Positions 44,051 through 52,575 of a DNA stretch of 64,000 bases are shown here, piece by piece; position 1 is the first letter of the stretch, and every line of letters starts with the position of its first letter. The position numbers and the translations under genes are program-made. A model generated the notes under the pieces. It saw only the letters and a program-made list of their open reading frames with translations. It was not told the origin of the DNA and did not search any database. This DNA comes from Onishia taeanensis (GTDB taxonomy: Bacteria > Pseudomonadota > Gammaproteobacteria > Pseudomonadales > Halomonadaceae): positions 62,001 through 126,000 of the forward strand of contig NZ_FNCI01000003.1 in assembly GCF_900100755.1 (NCBI RefSeq), in the 5' to 3' direction.

Positions 44051-45964
44051 ATGAGCCGCTATCACGACATCTATCGCCATGCCATCGATCGCCCTGAGTC
44101 TTTCTGGGCCGAGCAGTCTCACCGCATTCCCTGGATCACGCCACCCAAGTCAATCCTCGACTATGACGAGCAGGGGCATGCGCGCTGGTTCTCCGATGGC
44201 GAGATGAATACCTGCCATGCCGCCCTGGATTACCATGTCGAGCAGGGGCGTGGACAGCAGGCGGCTGTGCTTTGGGACTCTCCCGTCACCGGACAGCGTA
44301 GACGCCTGAGCTATCGCGAGCTGCGCGATGAGGTAGCGGTATTTGCTGGCGCGCTAGCCGGGTTAGGCGTCGGCAAGGGTGATCGGGTGGTCATTTATAT
44401 GCCTATGGTCCCCGAAGCCCTGGTCGCGATGTATGCCTGCGCACGGTTGGGCGCCATTCATTCAGTGGTGTTTGGCGGCTTCGCCCCGCACGAGCTTGCC
44501 ATGCGCATCGACGATGCCGAGCCCAAGGTCATCATCGCCGCCTCCTGCGGAATCGAGGTCGACCGGGTCATCCCTTACAAGCCAATGCTCGATGAAGCGC
44601 TGGCGCAAAGCCGCCATCAGCCCGAAGGTTGCGTAATTCTGCAACGAGATCAGACCGTTGCAGAGCTGGGGGCTCGGGACCATGACTGGGCGTCACTGGT
44701 GGCTCAGGCTGAGCCAGCCGATTGCGTGCCGGTTAAAGCGACCGATCCGTTGTATATACTTTACACATCTGGCACTACCGGCAAACCCAAGGGAGTGGTG
44801 CGCGATAATGGCGGCCACGCGGTTGCTCTTCATTATTCCATGGACGTCATCTACGACATGGCGCCTGGCGAAGTATTCTTTTCGGCCTCGGATGTTGGCT
44901 GGGTGGTGGGGCACTCCTACATCGTTTATGCGCCGCTGCTGCGCGGCTGTACCACCGTGGTTTATGAAGGCAAGCCGGTGCGAACCCCGGATGCCGGTGC
45001 CTTCTGGCGTGTGATCGCCGAATACGGTGTGAAGACATTCTTCACTGCGCCAACGGCCTTTCGTGCCATCAAGAAAGAGGACCCGGACGCTAAATGGCTC
45101 GAGAAATACGATATCTCCTGCCTCAAATCGCTATTCCTTGCCGGTGAGCGCCTCGACCCGCCGACGTACCATTGGCTGAATGACCTGTTGAAGATTCCCG
45201 TCATCGACCACTGGTGGCAGACCGAGACCGGTTGGCCGATTGCCTCCAACCTTCAGGGGTTGGCGCCCATGCCTAGCAAGGCAGGCTCGGCGACCTTCCC
45301 GGTACCCGGCTTCAACGTGCAGGTGCTGGGGCGCGATGGTGAGCCAGTCGCGGCGGGGCAAGAGGGCAGCGTAGTCATTCGTGAGCCGATGCCGCCGGGC
45401 TGTTTGGTGGGCATATGGGGCGACCCGGCTCGCTTTCAGCATGCCTATATGTCGGCCTTCCCGGGCTGTTACCTGACCGGTGATGGTGGCCACTTCGATG
45501 AGGATGGGTATCTGTTCATCATGGGGCGCACCGACGACGTCATCAATGTGGCGGGTCACCGGCTTTCCACCGGCGTGATGGAAGAAGTGCTGGGTGGCCA
45601 TCCGGCGGTAGCCGAGTGCGCGGTGATTGGCATTCACGATGCGCTCAAGGGCCAGGTCCCGGTTGGCTTGGTGATTCCCAAGGATGATTTCGACGGCGAC
45701 GAGCCGGCTCTGGAGGAGGCCTTGGTTGCCCTGGTGCGTGAGCAAATTGGTGGCATTGCCAGTCTCAAGCAGGTGTTGGTGGTCAACCGTCTGCCCAAGA
45801 CCCGTTCGGGCAAGATTCTGCGCAAGCTGCTGCGCACCATCGCCGACGGTAAGGAATTCGCGATTCCTTCTACCATCGACGACCCCACCAGCTTGCAGGA
45901 AGTGCATGACCTGATGTGCGACCGTGATCTTGGCCTGGCGGCTCAGGCTAAGCCACAGGACTGA
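44051..45964 (+). CDS. prpE: Propionate-CoA ligase
   Basis: A 637-residue acyl-CoA synthetase of the PrpE type. The AMP-binding loop YTSGTTGKPKGVVR is near residue 236. The core segment VGWVVGHSYIVYAPLL near residue 283 follows, then TETGWP. The adenylation lysine is Lys588 in RSGKILRKLL, which is often acetylated in this family. The ATG at 44051 has AAAGGTG upstream; 18 upstream codons are not conserved. It makes propionyl-CoA from propionate, ATP and CoA. prpBCD are not adjacent. It ends at a strong terminator. Confidence 0.9.
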   Translation: MSRYHDIYRHAIDRPESFWAEQSHRIPWITPPKSILDYDEQGHARWFSDGEMNTCHAALDYHVEQGRGQQAAVLWDSPVTGQRRRLSYRELRDEVAVFAGALAGLGVGKGDRVVIYMPMVPEALVAMYACARLGAIHSVVFGGFAPHELAMRIDDAEPKVIIAASCGIEVDRVIPYKPMLDEALAQSRHQPEGCVILQRDQTVAELGARDHDWASLVAQAEPADCVPVKATDPLYILYTSGTTGKPKGVVRDNGGHAVALHYSMDVIYDMAPGEVFFSASDVGWVVGHSYIVYAPLLRGCTTVVYEGKPVRTPDAGAFWRVIAEYGVKTFFTAPTAFRAIKKEDPDAKWLEKYDISCLKSLFLAGERLDPPTYHWLNDLLKIPVIDHWWQTETGWPIASNLQGLAPMPSKAGSATFPVPGFNVQVLGRDGEPVAAGQEGSVVIREPMPPGCLVGIWGDPARFQHAYMSAFPGCYLTGDGGHFDEDGYLFIMGRTDDVINVAGHRLSTGVMEEVLGGHPAVAECAVIGIHDALKGQVPVGLVIPKDDFDGDEPALEEALVALVREQIGGIASLKQVLVVNRLPKTRSGKILRKLLRTIADGKEFAIPSTIDDPTSLQEVHDLMCDRDLGLAAQAKPQD

Positions 45965-46017
45965 TCGTCATGTGAGGCGACTAGTCAAGCATGCGCATGA
46001 CGCATTGCCCAAGTAAG

Positions 46018-46047
46018 AGGCCGCCCTTCAGGGGGGGCGGCCTTTTT
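46018..46047 (+). terminator. Rho-independent terminator after prpE
   Basis: AGGCCGCCC / GGGCGGCCT stem with an 8-base loop, followed by TTTT. It ends prpE transcription. Confidence 0.9.
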
Positions 46048-46097
46048 GATGGCATGTCGGTAGGCGAGAACGTTCTTAGCTAACCAGCGGGCTTGTA

Positions 46098-47705
46098 TCA
46101 GCTCGCCTGACGCTGTCGATGATTCAGGCGGCGTTGGTGTTGGTGTTGCCAGGTCACGGCAAGTGCCAGGGTGGCTAGTGTTACACCCAGCGCCAGAAAG
46201 TGGGGGCCACCAAGGCCCAGCGTTAGGTAGCCGGCAAGGGTGGATAGCGCTCCGAGGCCTGCATAGGGTAGCTGGGTGAGCACATGGTCGATGTGGTGGC
46301 AGGCGGCGCCGGTGGAAGACAGGATGGTGGTGTCGGAAATCGGCGAGCAGTGATCGCCGAAGACGGCGCCTGCCAGCACCGCTCCCATCATCGGCAACAG
46401 CATGGCGATATCCGTGGCGGCGGCCATGTCGCCAGCGATGGGCAGCATGATGCCGAAGGTGCCCCAGCTGGTGCCGGTCGCGAACGCCATGATGCCGGCC
46501 AGCACGAACAGTAGCATTGGCAGCCATTGGGCGGCCAGGATCCCTTCGACGAGGCTTGCCAGATAAGCCCCCGTGCCCAGGTCCGAGATGATGCCGGTCA
46601 ATAACCAGGCCAGCACCAGGGTGTATACCGCCGGCAACATGCTGTGAATACCGTGCAGCAGTGCCAGCCCCGAGCGGCGGCGCACTGCCGGGCGAGGCCA
46701 CAGCATGGCAAGGGTGGCGAGCAGTGCTACGGTGCCGCCGACCAGCAGCGAGTGCGCGACGTCGGTCTGCTCGAAAGCGCCCAGCAGGCTGAAGGCGACG
46801 CCATCGGTCTTGAGTGCCGCCGCCCCGGTGTAGAAGATCATCGCCACGGTGGCCGCCACCAGGATCAGGATCGGCATTAGCAGATCGCGGGTGCGGCCGC
46901 CTTGCGCCTCTTCGATGGTCAGGTTGCCGGGCGGCTTGCCGCGAGAGGCGTCGAATACCTGCCCTTGGCGCGCCATGTCGTCATGTCGGCGCATGGCGCC
47001 GATATCCAGATCCAGCCAGGCACTGAGCAGCACCAGTAGCAAGGCACTGATGGCGTAGAAATTCAGCGCCGATATCTCCAGAAAGGCCTGCAGCGCCGTG
47101 ATGTCGGTGATCGCATGGGCGGTGAGCACACCGCCGACCAGGCTGATGATGTAAGCGCCCCAGCTGGAGATCGGGGTGATGACGCACACCGGTGCTGCAG
47201 TGGAATCGATCAGGTAGGCCAGCTTGGCGCGAGAGATGCTTTGGCGGTCGGTCAGCGGACGGCTGATATTGCCCACCGCCAGACTGTTGAAATAGTCGTC
47301 AATGAAAATTACCGCGCCCAGCAACACCGTGGTGAGCTGAGCGCCGCGGCGAGTTCTGACGTGCTCACGAGCCCATTCACCGAAGGCTCTGGTGCCACCG
47401 GACAAGGTGACCATTGCCACCATGGCACCCAGTAGCAGCAGGAAGGCAAGGATAGACAGATTCCAGATGTTGGCGCTACCCAGGCCAGCGGCACCACTCT
47501 CGGGAAGCGTCCAGAACACGCCAATCAGCCGTCTGGCAAGACTTTCAAGGGTTGCCAGTGGATGGAAGTCGTTGAGCAGCAGGGCGCCGACCAGGCTGCC
47601 CATCGTCAGCGAGAGCAGTACGCGGCGTGTGAGTATGGCCATGCCGATGGCGACCAGCGGTGCCAGCAAGGACAGAAACGAGTTGGCCTGAGAGGTCAGT
47701 TCCAT
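46098..47705 (-). CDS. nhaC: Na+/H+ antiporter NhaC family
   Basis: A 535-residue polytopic inner-membrane protein with about twelve hydrophobic segments. Characteristic segments are FIDDYFNSLAVGNISRPLTDR near residue 155, LIDSTAAPVCVITPISSWGAYI near 188 and FATGTSWGTFGIMLPIAGDMA near 412. A late GDHCSPISDTTILSSTGAACHHIDHV near 450 is a signature of the NhaC family. It exchanges Na+ (or an amine) for protons, which fits a halophile. It diverges from the AGCS symporter gene. Confidence 0.88.
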   Translation of the reverse strand: MELTSQANSFLSLLAPLVAIGMAILTRRVLLSLTMGSLVGALLLNDFHPLATLESLARRLIGVFWTLPESGAAGLGSANIWNLSILAFLLLLGAMVAMVTLSGGTRAFGEWAREHVRTRRGAQLTTVLLGAVIFIDDYFNSLAVGNISRPLTDRQSISRAKLAYLIDSTAAPVCVITPISSWGAYIISLVGGVLTAHAITDITALQAFLEISALNFYAISALLLVLLSAWLDLDIGAMRRHDDMARQGQVFDASRGKPPGNLTIEEAQGGRTRDLLMPILILVAATVAMIFYTGAAALKTDGVAFSLLGAFEQTDVAHSLLVGGTVALLATLAMLWPRPAVRRRSGLALLHGIHSMLPAVYTLVLAWLLTGIISDLGTGAYLASLVEGILAAQWLPMLLFVLAGIMAFATGTSWGTFGIMLPIAGDMAAATDIAMLLPMMGAVLAGAVFGDHCSPISDTTILSSTGAACHHIDHVLTQLPYAGLGALSTLAGYLTLGLGGPHFLALGVTLATLALAVTWQHQHQRRLNHRQRQAS

Positions 47706-47960
47706 GGTGATTGATATCGAGTCGGGCGCGGGGCGCGTTTTTTATCGAAAGAAGGGTGCCGAAGCACTGGGGCGCGGATTATGCCCGAGTGGCGGGGTAG
47801 GAGAAAGGCACCAGCGGTGGTGGCAGTAAAAAATAGGGTCGATACGTGAAAGCCTGAGAGATGTGAGACAGGAAAGCTCATTTCATGGAGAAACTTGCGC
47901 AAAAATCCATTCTATGAAGAATGGCGGGCACAAATACGACATAGGGTGCCCAGCGTTACC

Positions 47961-49457
47961 ATGGATGTTTCATTCTCCGACCTCTTTACCCAACTGGTCA
48001 GTGCCGGCAATGGCCTGATCTGGGGCAGCGTGCTGATCTATCTACTAATTGGTGCCGGTCTGCTGTTTACCATTATGACGGGTGGGGTTCAGTTCCGTTA
48101 TTTCGGCCATATGTTCAAGCTGCTCAGGCGCTCTCGGGAAGGCGGGGAGGGCATTTCCTCGTTCCAGGCATTGTCGACCAGCTTGGCCGCACGTGTGGGT
48201 ACCGGCAACCTGGCCGGCGTGGCGGTCGCGATCTACTTCGGTGGACCCGGCGCTGTGTTTTGGATGTGGGTGACGGCTATCGTCGGCATGTCGACCAGCT
48301 TCGTCGAATCGACCCTGGCACAGGCTTACAAGGTCAACCATGGCGACCAGACGTTCCGCGGTGGCCCCGCCTACTATATCGAACGCGGCCTCGGCTCTCG
48401 CTGGCTTGCCACGGCCTTTTCCGTCTGCCTGATCATTGCCTTTGGCCTTGCCTTTAACAGTGTGCAGGCTAACTCCATTGCGCTTGCCATGGAGCAGGCC
48501 TTTGAAGTGCCAACCTGGATCGTGGGTGTGGCCCTACTTGTGGTCGTGACGCCGATCATCTTCGGTGGCTTGAAATCGATCGCCAAGGTCGCCGAGCTGA
48601 TCGTGCCGCTGATGGCGGTGCTGTATCTCGCCCTGGCCCTGGTGGTGGTGGCGATGAACGCTAGCGAGCTGCCGGGTGCGATCATGACCATCCTGCGCAG
48701 TGCCTTTGGCATCGAGGAGGCGGCCGGTGGCGCCATGGGCTATGCCGTGGCGCAGGCGATGATGCAGGGCATCAAGCGTGGTCTCTTCTCCAACGAAGCC
48801 GGCATGGGCTCGGCGCCCAATGCCGCCGCGACTGCCAGCACGACACCGAACCATCCGGCGGCGCAGGGCTTTATCCAGATGCTGGGGGTCTTCCTCGACA
48901 CCCTGGTGATCTGCACCGCGACGGCAGCGATCATTATCATTTCTGGCCCCATGTTGGACAGTGGTGACTCTCCCAACGGCATTCAGCTCACCCAGATGGC
49001 GCTGTCCTCTCACGTCGGCGACTGGGGTGGCATGTTCATCGCGGTGGCTATCCTGCTGTTCGCCTTCACCTCGGTGATTGCCAACTACTCCTATGGCGAG
49101 AGCAATATCGAGTATCTGGCCGGTCCGCGCCGCGCACGAACCGCCGTTTTCATCTATCGTCTGGCGGTGTTGGCCATGGTGATGATCGGCTCGGTGAGTA
49201 GCCTCAAGGCCATCTGGGGTTTCGCCGATCTCTCGATGGGCATGATGGCGCTGATCAACCTGGTGGCGATTCTGTTGCTGTCGCCGCTGGCCGTGGCGCT
49301 GTTCAAGGATTACGACCGGCAGATGCGTGCCGGCGTCGAGCCGGTATTCGATCCGCGCCGCTTCCCCAAGCTTGCCGGCAAGGTCGACCCCAAGGCTTGG
49401 CCCGAGCGCGATGCGTCGACTACTGCCGAGAGCGGCCGGCCCGCTCGAGCCCGCTAA
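47961..49457 (+). CDS. AGCS-family sodium:alanine/glycine symporter
   Basis: About 498 residues with around ten or more membrane helices. The TGGVQFRYFGHMFKLL segment near residue 43, FQALSTSLAARVGTGNLAGVAVA near 75 and the sodium/substrate region TMDSxx-equivalent FSNEAGMGSAPNAAATAS near 277 are typical of the AGCS (AlsT/DagA) family. Na+ drives uptake of alanine or glycine. The ATG at 47961 gives a normal N-terminus; a TTG at 47895 with GGAGA upstream is a real alternative, so the start is uncertain. Terminates at the hairpin at 49507. Confidence 0.88.
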   Translation: MDVSFSDLFTQLVSAGNGLIWGSVLIYLLIGAGLLFTIMTGGVQFRYFGHMFKLLRRSREGGEGISSFQALSTSLAARVGTGNLAGVAVAIYFGGPGAVFWMWVTAIVGMSTSFVESTLAQAYKVNHGDQTFRGGPAYYIERGLGSRWLATAFSVCLIIAFGLAFNSVQANSIALAMEQAFEVPTWIVGVALLVVVTPIIFGGLKSIAKVAELIVPLMAVLYLALALVVVAMNASELPGAIMTILRSAFGIEEAAGGAMGYAVAQAMMQGIKRGLFSNEAGMGSAPNAAATASTTPNHPAAQGFIQMLGVFLDTLVICTATAAIIIISGPMLDSGDSPNGIQLTQMALSSHVGDWGGMFIAVAILLFAFTSVIANYSYGESNIEYLAGPRRARTAVFIYRLAVLAMVMIGSVSSLKAIWGFADLSMGMMALINLVAILLLSPLAVALFKDYDRQMRAGVEPVFDPRRFPKLAGKVDPKAWPERDASTTAESGRPARAR

Positions 49458-49506
49458 GCGCGTTTCACCCCTTCCAGGGGAACGGGTATACTGTTGTGCA
49501 TGAAGG

Positions 49507-49537
49507 GCGCCACGGCTTATGCCGTGGCGCTTTGTGT
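49507..49537 (+). terminator. Rho-independent terminator after the AGCS gene
   Basis: A perfect 10-bp stem GCGCCACGGC/GCCGTGGCGC with a TTAT loop is followed by TTTGTGTTT. It separates the AGCS gene from yhhQ. Confidence 0.85.
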
Positions 49538-49580
49538 TTCGAGGGTTCCCTCACCCCTCCGTTATCCAAAAAGGTGACTG

Positions 49581-50255
49581 ATGTTCACGTTGACCCCGGC
49601 CCAAGCCAGCCGCTGCATGGCGATTCTGGTGGCGTTTCATATCACGGTGATTGCCGCCAGCAACTATCTCGTGCAACTGCCTTTCACGCTGTTTGGCTTC
49701 CATACCACCTGGGGAGCCTTTAGCTTCCCGTTCATTTTTCTAGCTACTGATTTGACGGTGCGGCTCTTTGGCAAGGGGCCGGCGCGGATGATCATTGCCA
49801 AGGTGATGCTGCCTGCCCTGCTGGTATCCTATGGGGTGTCGGTGATCTTCCCTCAAGGCAGTTTCGCTGGCTTTGGGGCCCTGACGGAGTGGAACCTGTT
49901 CGTGGGCCGCATTGCCCTGGCCAGTTTCATGGCCTATGTGCTGGGTCAGCTGATGGATATTCAGGTCTTCGACCGGCTGCGCCGCCTGCGCGCCTGGTGG
50001 GTCGCGCCGGCGGTATCGACGCTGTTTGGCAATCTGGCGGATACCTTCGCCTTCTTCTCGATCGCCTTTCACAACAGCCCGGATGCCTTCATGGCCGCCA
50101 ACTGGCCGGAAATTGCCTGGGTCGATTACAGCATCAAGCTCGGCATCAGCCTGCTGTTGTTCCTGCCGCTTTACGGCCTGCTGCTTGGCTGGCTGAGCCG
50201 CCGTCTGGTGGCCTGGACGGGGCAGCGGGATCGCGACCCGGCAATGGCCAAGTGA
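49581..50255 (+). CDS. yhhQ: Queuosine precursor transporter YhhQ
   Basis: A 224-residue protein of the vitamin-uptake-like YhhQ/VUT1 family with about six membrane helices. SNYLVQLPFTLFGFHTTWGAFSFP near residue 28 and FIFLATDLTVRLFGKGPARMII near 52 are the family signature, and WVAPAVSTLFGNLADTFAFF near 139 follows. E. coli YhhQ imports preQ0 and preQ1 for queuosine in tRNA. AAAAAGGTGACTG precedes the ATG. The next gene, ybfF, follows after 82 bases. Confidence 0.9.
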   Translation: MFTLTPAQASRCMAILVAFHITVIAASNYLVQLPFTLFGFHTTWGAFSFPFIFLATDLTVRLFGKGPARMIIAKVMLPALLVSYGVSVIFPQGSFAGFGALTEWNLFVGRIALASFMAYVLGQLMDIQVFDRLRRLRAWWVAPAVSTLFGNLADTFAFFSIAFHNSPDAFMAANWPEIAWVDYSIKLGISLLLFLPLYGLLLGWLSRRLVAWTGQRDRDPAMAK

Positions 50256-50337
50256 CGACCGGACGGTCTCGGTGTTGATGAATGACATTCGCAGGCTTTC
50301 ACTCAAGCCCAGCACCCTTATCGATAGAGGAGATCTC

Positions 50338-51114
50338 ATGACAGCGGAACTTCATACTCTCGACAGCGGCGGAGATGGTACGCCGCTGGTGGTCATCCAC
50401 GGCCTGCTGGGCAGCGCCGACAACTGGCGATCGCATATCAAACAGTGGCAGCGTCGCCACCGGGTGGTGGCACTCGACCTGCGCAATCATGGTCAATCGC
50501 CGCACCTGGAAGGCATGGCCTACCAGGCCATGGCCGAGGACGTGCTGGCGGCGTTGGACCGCCTGGAGATCGCACGCTGTCATTTGCTGGGGCACTCGAT
50601 GGGGGGCAAGGTCGCCATGAGCCTGGCACGGCTGGCCCCTGAGCGCGTTGCCTCGCTGATCATCGCCGACATCGCGCCGGTCACCTACGGCCACGGCCAC
50701 GATGAGATCTTCAAGGCCTTGCGTCATGTCGAGGCCAGTGCGCCGGCCAACCGCCGCGAGGTCGACGCCTTGATGACCGAGCATATCGGCGAAAAAGCAA
50801 TTCGATTGTTCCTGGCGACCAATCTGGAGCGCGACGAGGCAGGTGGCATGCGCTGGCGGATCGGACTCGATCATATCGAGGCGGGGTATGAGGACATTCG
50901 CGGCGAGCCGGCCGGGCAGGGCGCCTTCGAAGGGCCGAGCCTGCTGCTGCGCGGCGGACGTTCGAACTACGTGACCGATGAGCTGCTGCCGGCGGTGAAA
51001 GAGGTATTGCCCGCGGCGCAGATTGCGACCCTGGATGCCGGCCACTGGCTTCATGCCGAGCAACCCACGGCCTTCCAGCGATCCGTAACCGAGTTTATCG
51101 AATCGCTCGACTAG
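50338..51114 (+). CDS. ybfF: Alpha/beta-hydrolase esterase YbfF
   Basis: A 258-residue alpha/beta hydrolase. The oxyanion HGLLGSADNWRSH is near residue 21, the nucleophile elbow GHSMGGKVAM near 85, and the catalytic His is in DAGHWLHAEQP near 237. These match YbfF, an esterase acting on short acyl or malonyl-CoA type esters in vitro. The ATG at 50338 has GAGGAGA upstream; an upstream frame is not conserved. It is in the cytoplasm, with no signal peptide. It converges with the exonuclease gene. Confidence 0.9.
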   Translation: MTAELHTLDSGGDGTPLVVIHGLLGSADNWRSHIKQWQRRHRVVALDLRNHGQSPHLEGMAYQAMAEDVLAALDRLEIARCHLLGHSMGGKVAMSLARLAPERVASLIIADIAPVTYGHGHDEIFKALRHVEASAPANRREVDALMTEHIGEKAIRLFLATNLERDEAGGMRWRIGLDHIEAGYEDIRGEPAGQGAFEGPSLLLRGGRSNYVTDELLPAVKEVLPAAQIATLDAGHWLHAEQPTAFQRSVTEFIESLD

Positions 51115-51125
51115 GCTTTGGAAAG

Positions 51126-52544
51126 CTAATCAGCGTCGCTATCCAGCCGGTGAATCGTCAGCGATGCATCGGCCTTTTCCCCCTTCTCGTGTTTATCCAG
51201 GGCGCGGCTCAAGATCTTGTAGGTGTCGATATCGAAGGCCACCGGCTGGTCGTTGAGAGTCGCCAGTGAGGCATCATCCAGGGTCTCGACGCTGCCCAGA
51301 TAGCACCAGTGATCGACCAGGTGCCAAGTCAGCGCGCCCTCGGCATGGGCCGTGGTGCCCTCGCCGATGGCGACCCGGCCGGGCCAGGGCCAGTGTTGTA
51401 CGCGCAGCCTTTCCAGGGCCTCGCGAGCGCGAGCGTCGTGGTCGTCTTTGGATTCTGCGCCGTGGCAGGCGCCGCGACAGCGCCCTAGTTGGCTCGAAAA
51501 GCAGCGCCCGCGTCCTTTCTCCAACCCCAGCAAGCGAGGGCAGAGCCCATGATGCTCGGCAATTTGCTTGAGCGCCTGCCTGGCCTCTTTGGCGGCGCGA
51601 AACAAGCCGTACAGCGGGACCTGTGGGTGTGAGGTGATGTCCTCGGCCGACACCAGCTTAGGTGCCTGCTCGCCTTGCGGCCATTGCCAACCCATTAGTT
51701 TGCCTTGGCGGCGCAGGCGACGATTCATGATCGGAAGCTGGGTCTTGATCAGCCGTGCTTCGAGAAGCTGGGCGCCCAGATCGCCAGACGTCTCATGCCA
51801 CTCCAGGTCCTGAATCTGCTGGGTGAGGCGCATCTTGCGATCCTGGCTCAGGTCATCATGAAAGTGTGACAACACTCGGGCACGCAGATTGACGCTCTTG
51901 CCGATATAGAGCGGCAAACGGTTGTGCCCATAGAAGAGGTAGACCCCGGGGCGTTCAGGGATCTCCTGCAACAAGCCGGGGTCGAGCTGGCTTGGCAGGC
52001 TCGGCATGCGGCGCTGATCGGCGATCAGGGTGGCAAGATGGTTGCTATCCACTCGTTCTTGCCAGCGTAGCCAAAGTGCCAGCAAGGCCTCGGCATCGCC
52101 TTCGGCGCGGTGGCGCTGATGGCCGGTCAGCCCGTGACGCTCGATTAGGGCATCCAGGTTGTGCTTCGGGTGCTCGGGCGCTAGTCGCCTTGATAGCTTG
52201 AGGGTACAGAGCGTCGAGGCACGAAACGCGATACCCACGCGGGCAAACTCGTTGCGCAGAAAGCCATAGTCGAAGCGCATGTTATGTGCGACGAGTTCGG
52301 CGTCACCGAGAAAATCGCGCAAGGCATCTGCCAGGTCAGCAAAGGATGGGGCGTCTGCCACCATCGCATCCGAAATGCCTGTCAGGCGCTGGATCTGGGC
52401 GGGAATCGCTTGGCCTGGATTGACCAGCTGTACGAAGCGTTCTACCACCTTGCCGTCTTCAACTTTCAGGGCGGCGATCTCGGTGATTCTATCCCGAGTG
52501 GTACGCGTTCCCGTGGTCTCCAGGTCCAGAAAAACCTTGGTCAT
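51126..52544 (-). CDS. DEDDh exonuclease fused to UvrC-like GIY-YIG nuclease with Cys cluster
   Basis: A 472-residue fusion. Residues 1-170 are a DnaQ-like exonuclease: Asp7/Glu9 in FLDLETTG, VAHNMRFDYGFL near 85, and HRAEGDAEA near 145. Residues 196-280 are a GIY-YIG domain as in the N-terminus of UvrC (PGVYLFYG, then LYIGKSVNLRARV). Further on, cysteines lie in LCPRLLGLEKGRGRCF and QLGRCRGACH, spaced C-x12-C-x7-C-x3-C, close to the Fe-S cysteines described for UvrC. No UvrB-binding or RNase-H domain is visible. It probably acts in DNA repair. Such fusions occur in other gammaproteobacteria; the exact role is not settled. Confidence 0.85.
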   Translation of the reverse strand: MTKVFLDLETTGTRTTRDRITEIAALKVEDGKVVERFVQLVNPGQAIPAQIQRLTGISDAMVADAPSFADLADALRDFLGDAELVAHNMRFDYGFLRNEFARVGIAFRASTLCTLKLSRRLAPEHPKHNLDALIERHGLTGHQRHRAEGDAEALLALWLRWQERVDSNHLATLIADQRRMPSLPSQLDPGLLQEIPERPGVYLFYGHNRLPLYIGKSVNLRARVLSHFHDDLSQDRKMRLTQQIQDLEWHETSGDLGAQLLEARLIKTQLPIMNRRLRRQGKLMGWQWPQGEQAPKLVSAEDITSHPQVPLYGLFRAAKEARQALKQIAEHHGLCPRLLGLEKGRGRCFSSQLGRCRGACHGAESKDDHDARAREALERLRVQHWPWPGRVAIGEGTTAHAEGALTWHLVDHWCYLGSVETLDDASLATLNDQPVAFDIDTYKILSRALDKHEKGEKADASLTIHRLDSDAD

Positions 52545-52575
52545 TGTGGTGCTGCCTGATGATAGACGGTGATGC

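Noticed and set aside
47706-47960. Glycine riboswitch upstream of the alanine/glycine symporter
   Set aside because: The conserved glycine aptamer blocks are not present in this spacer.
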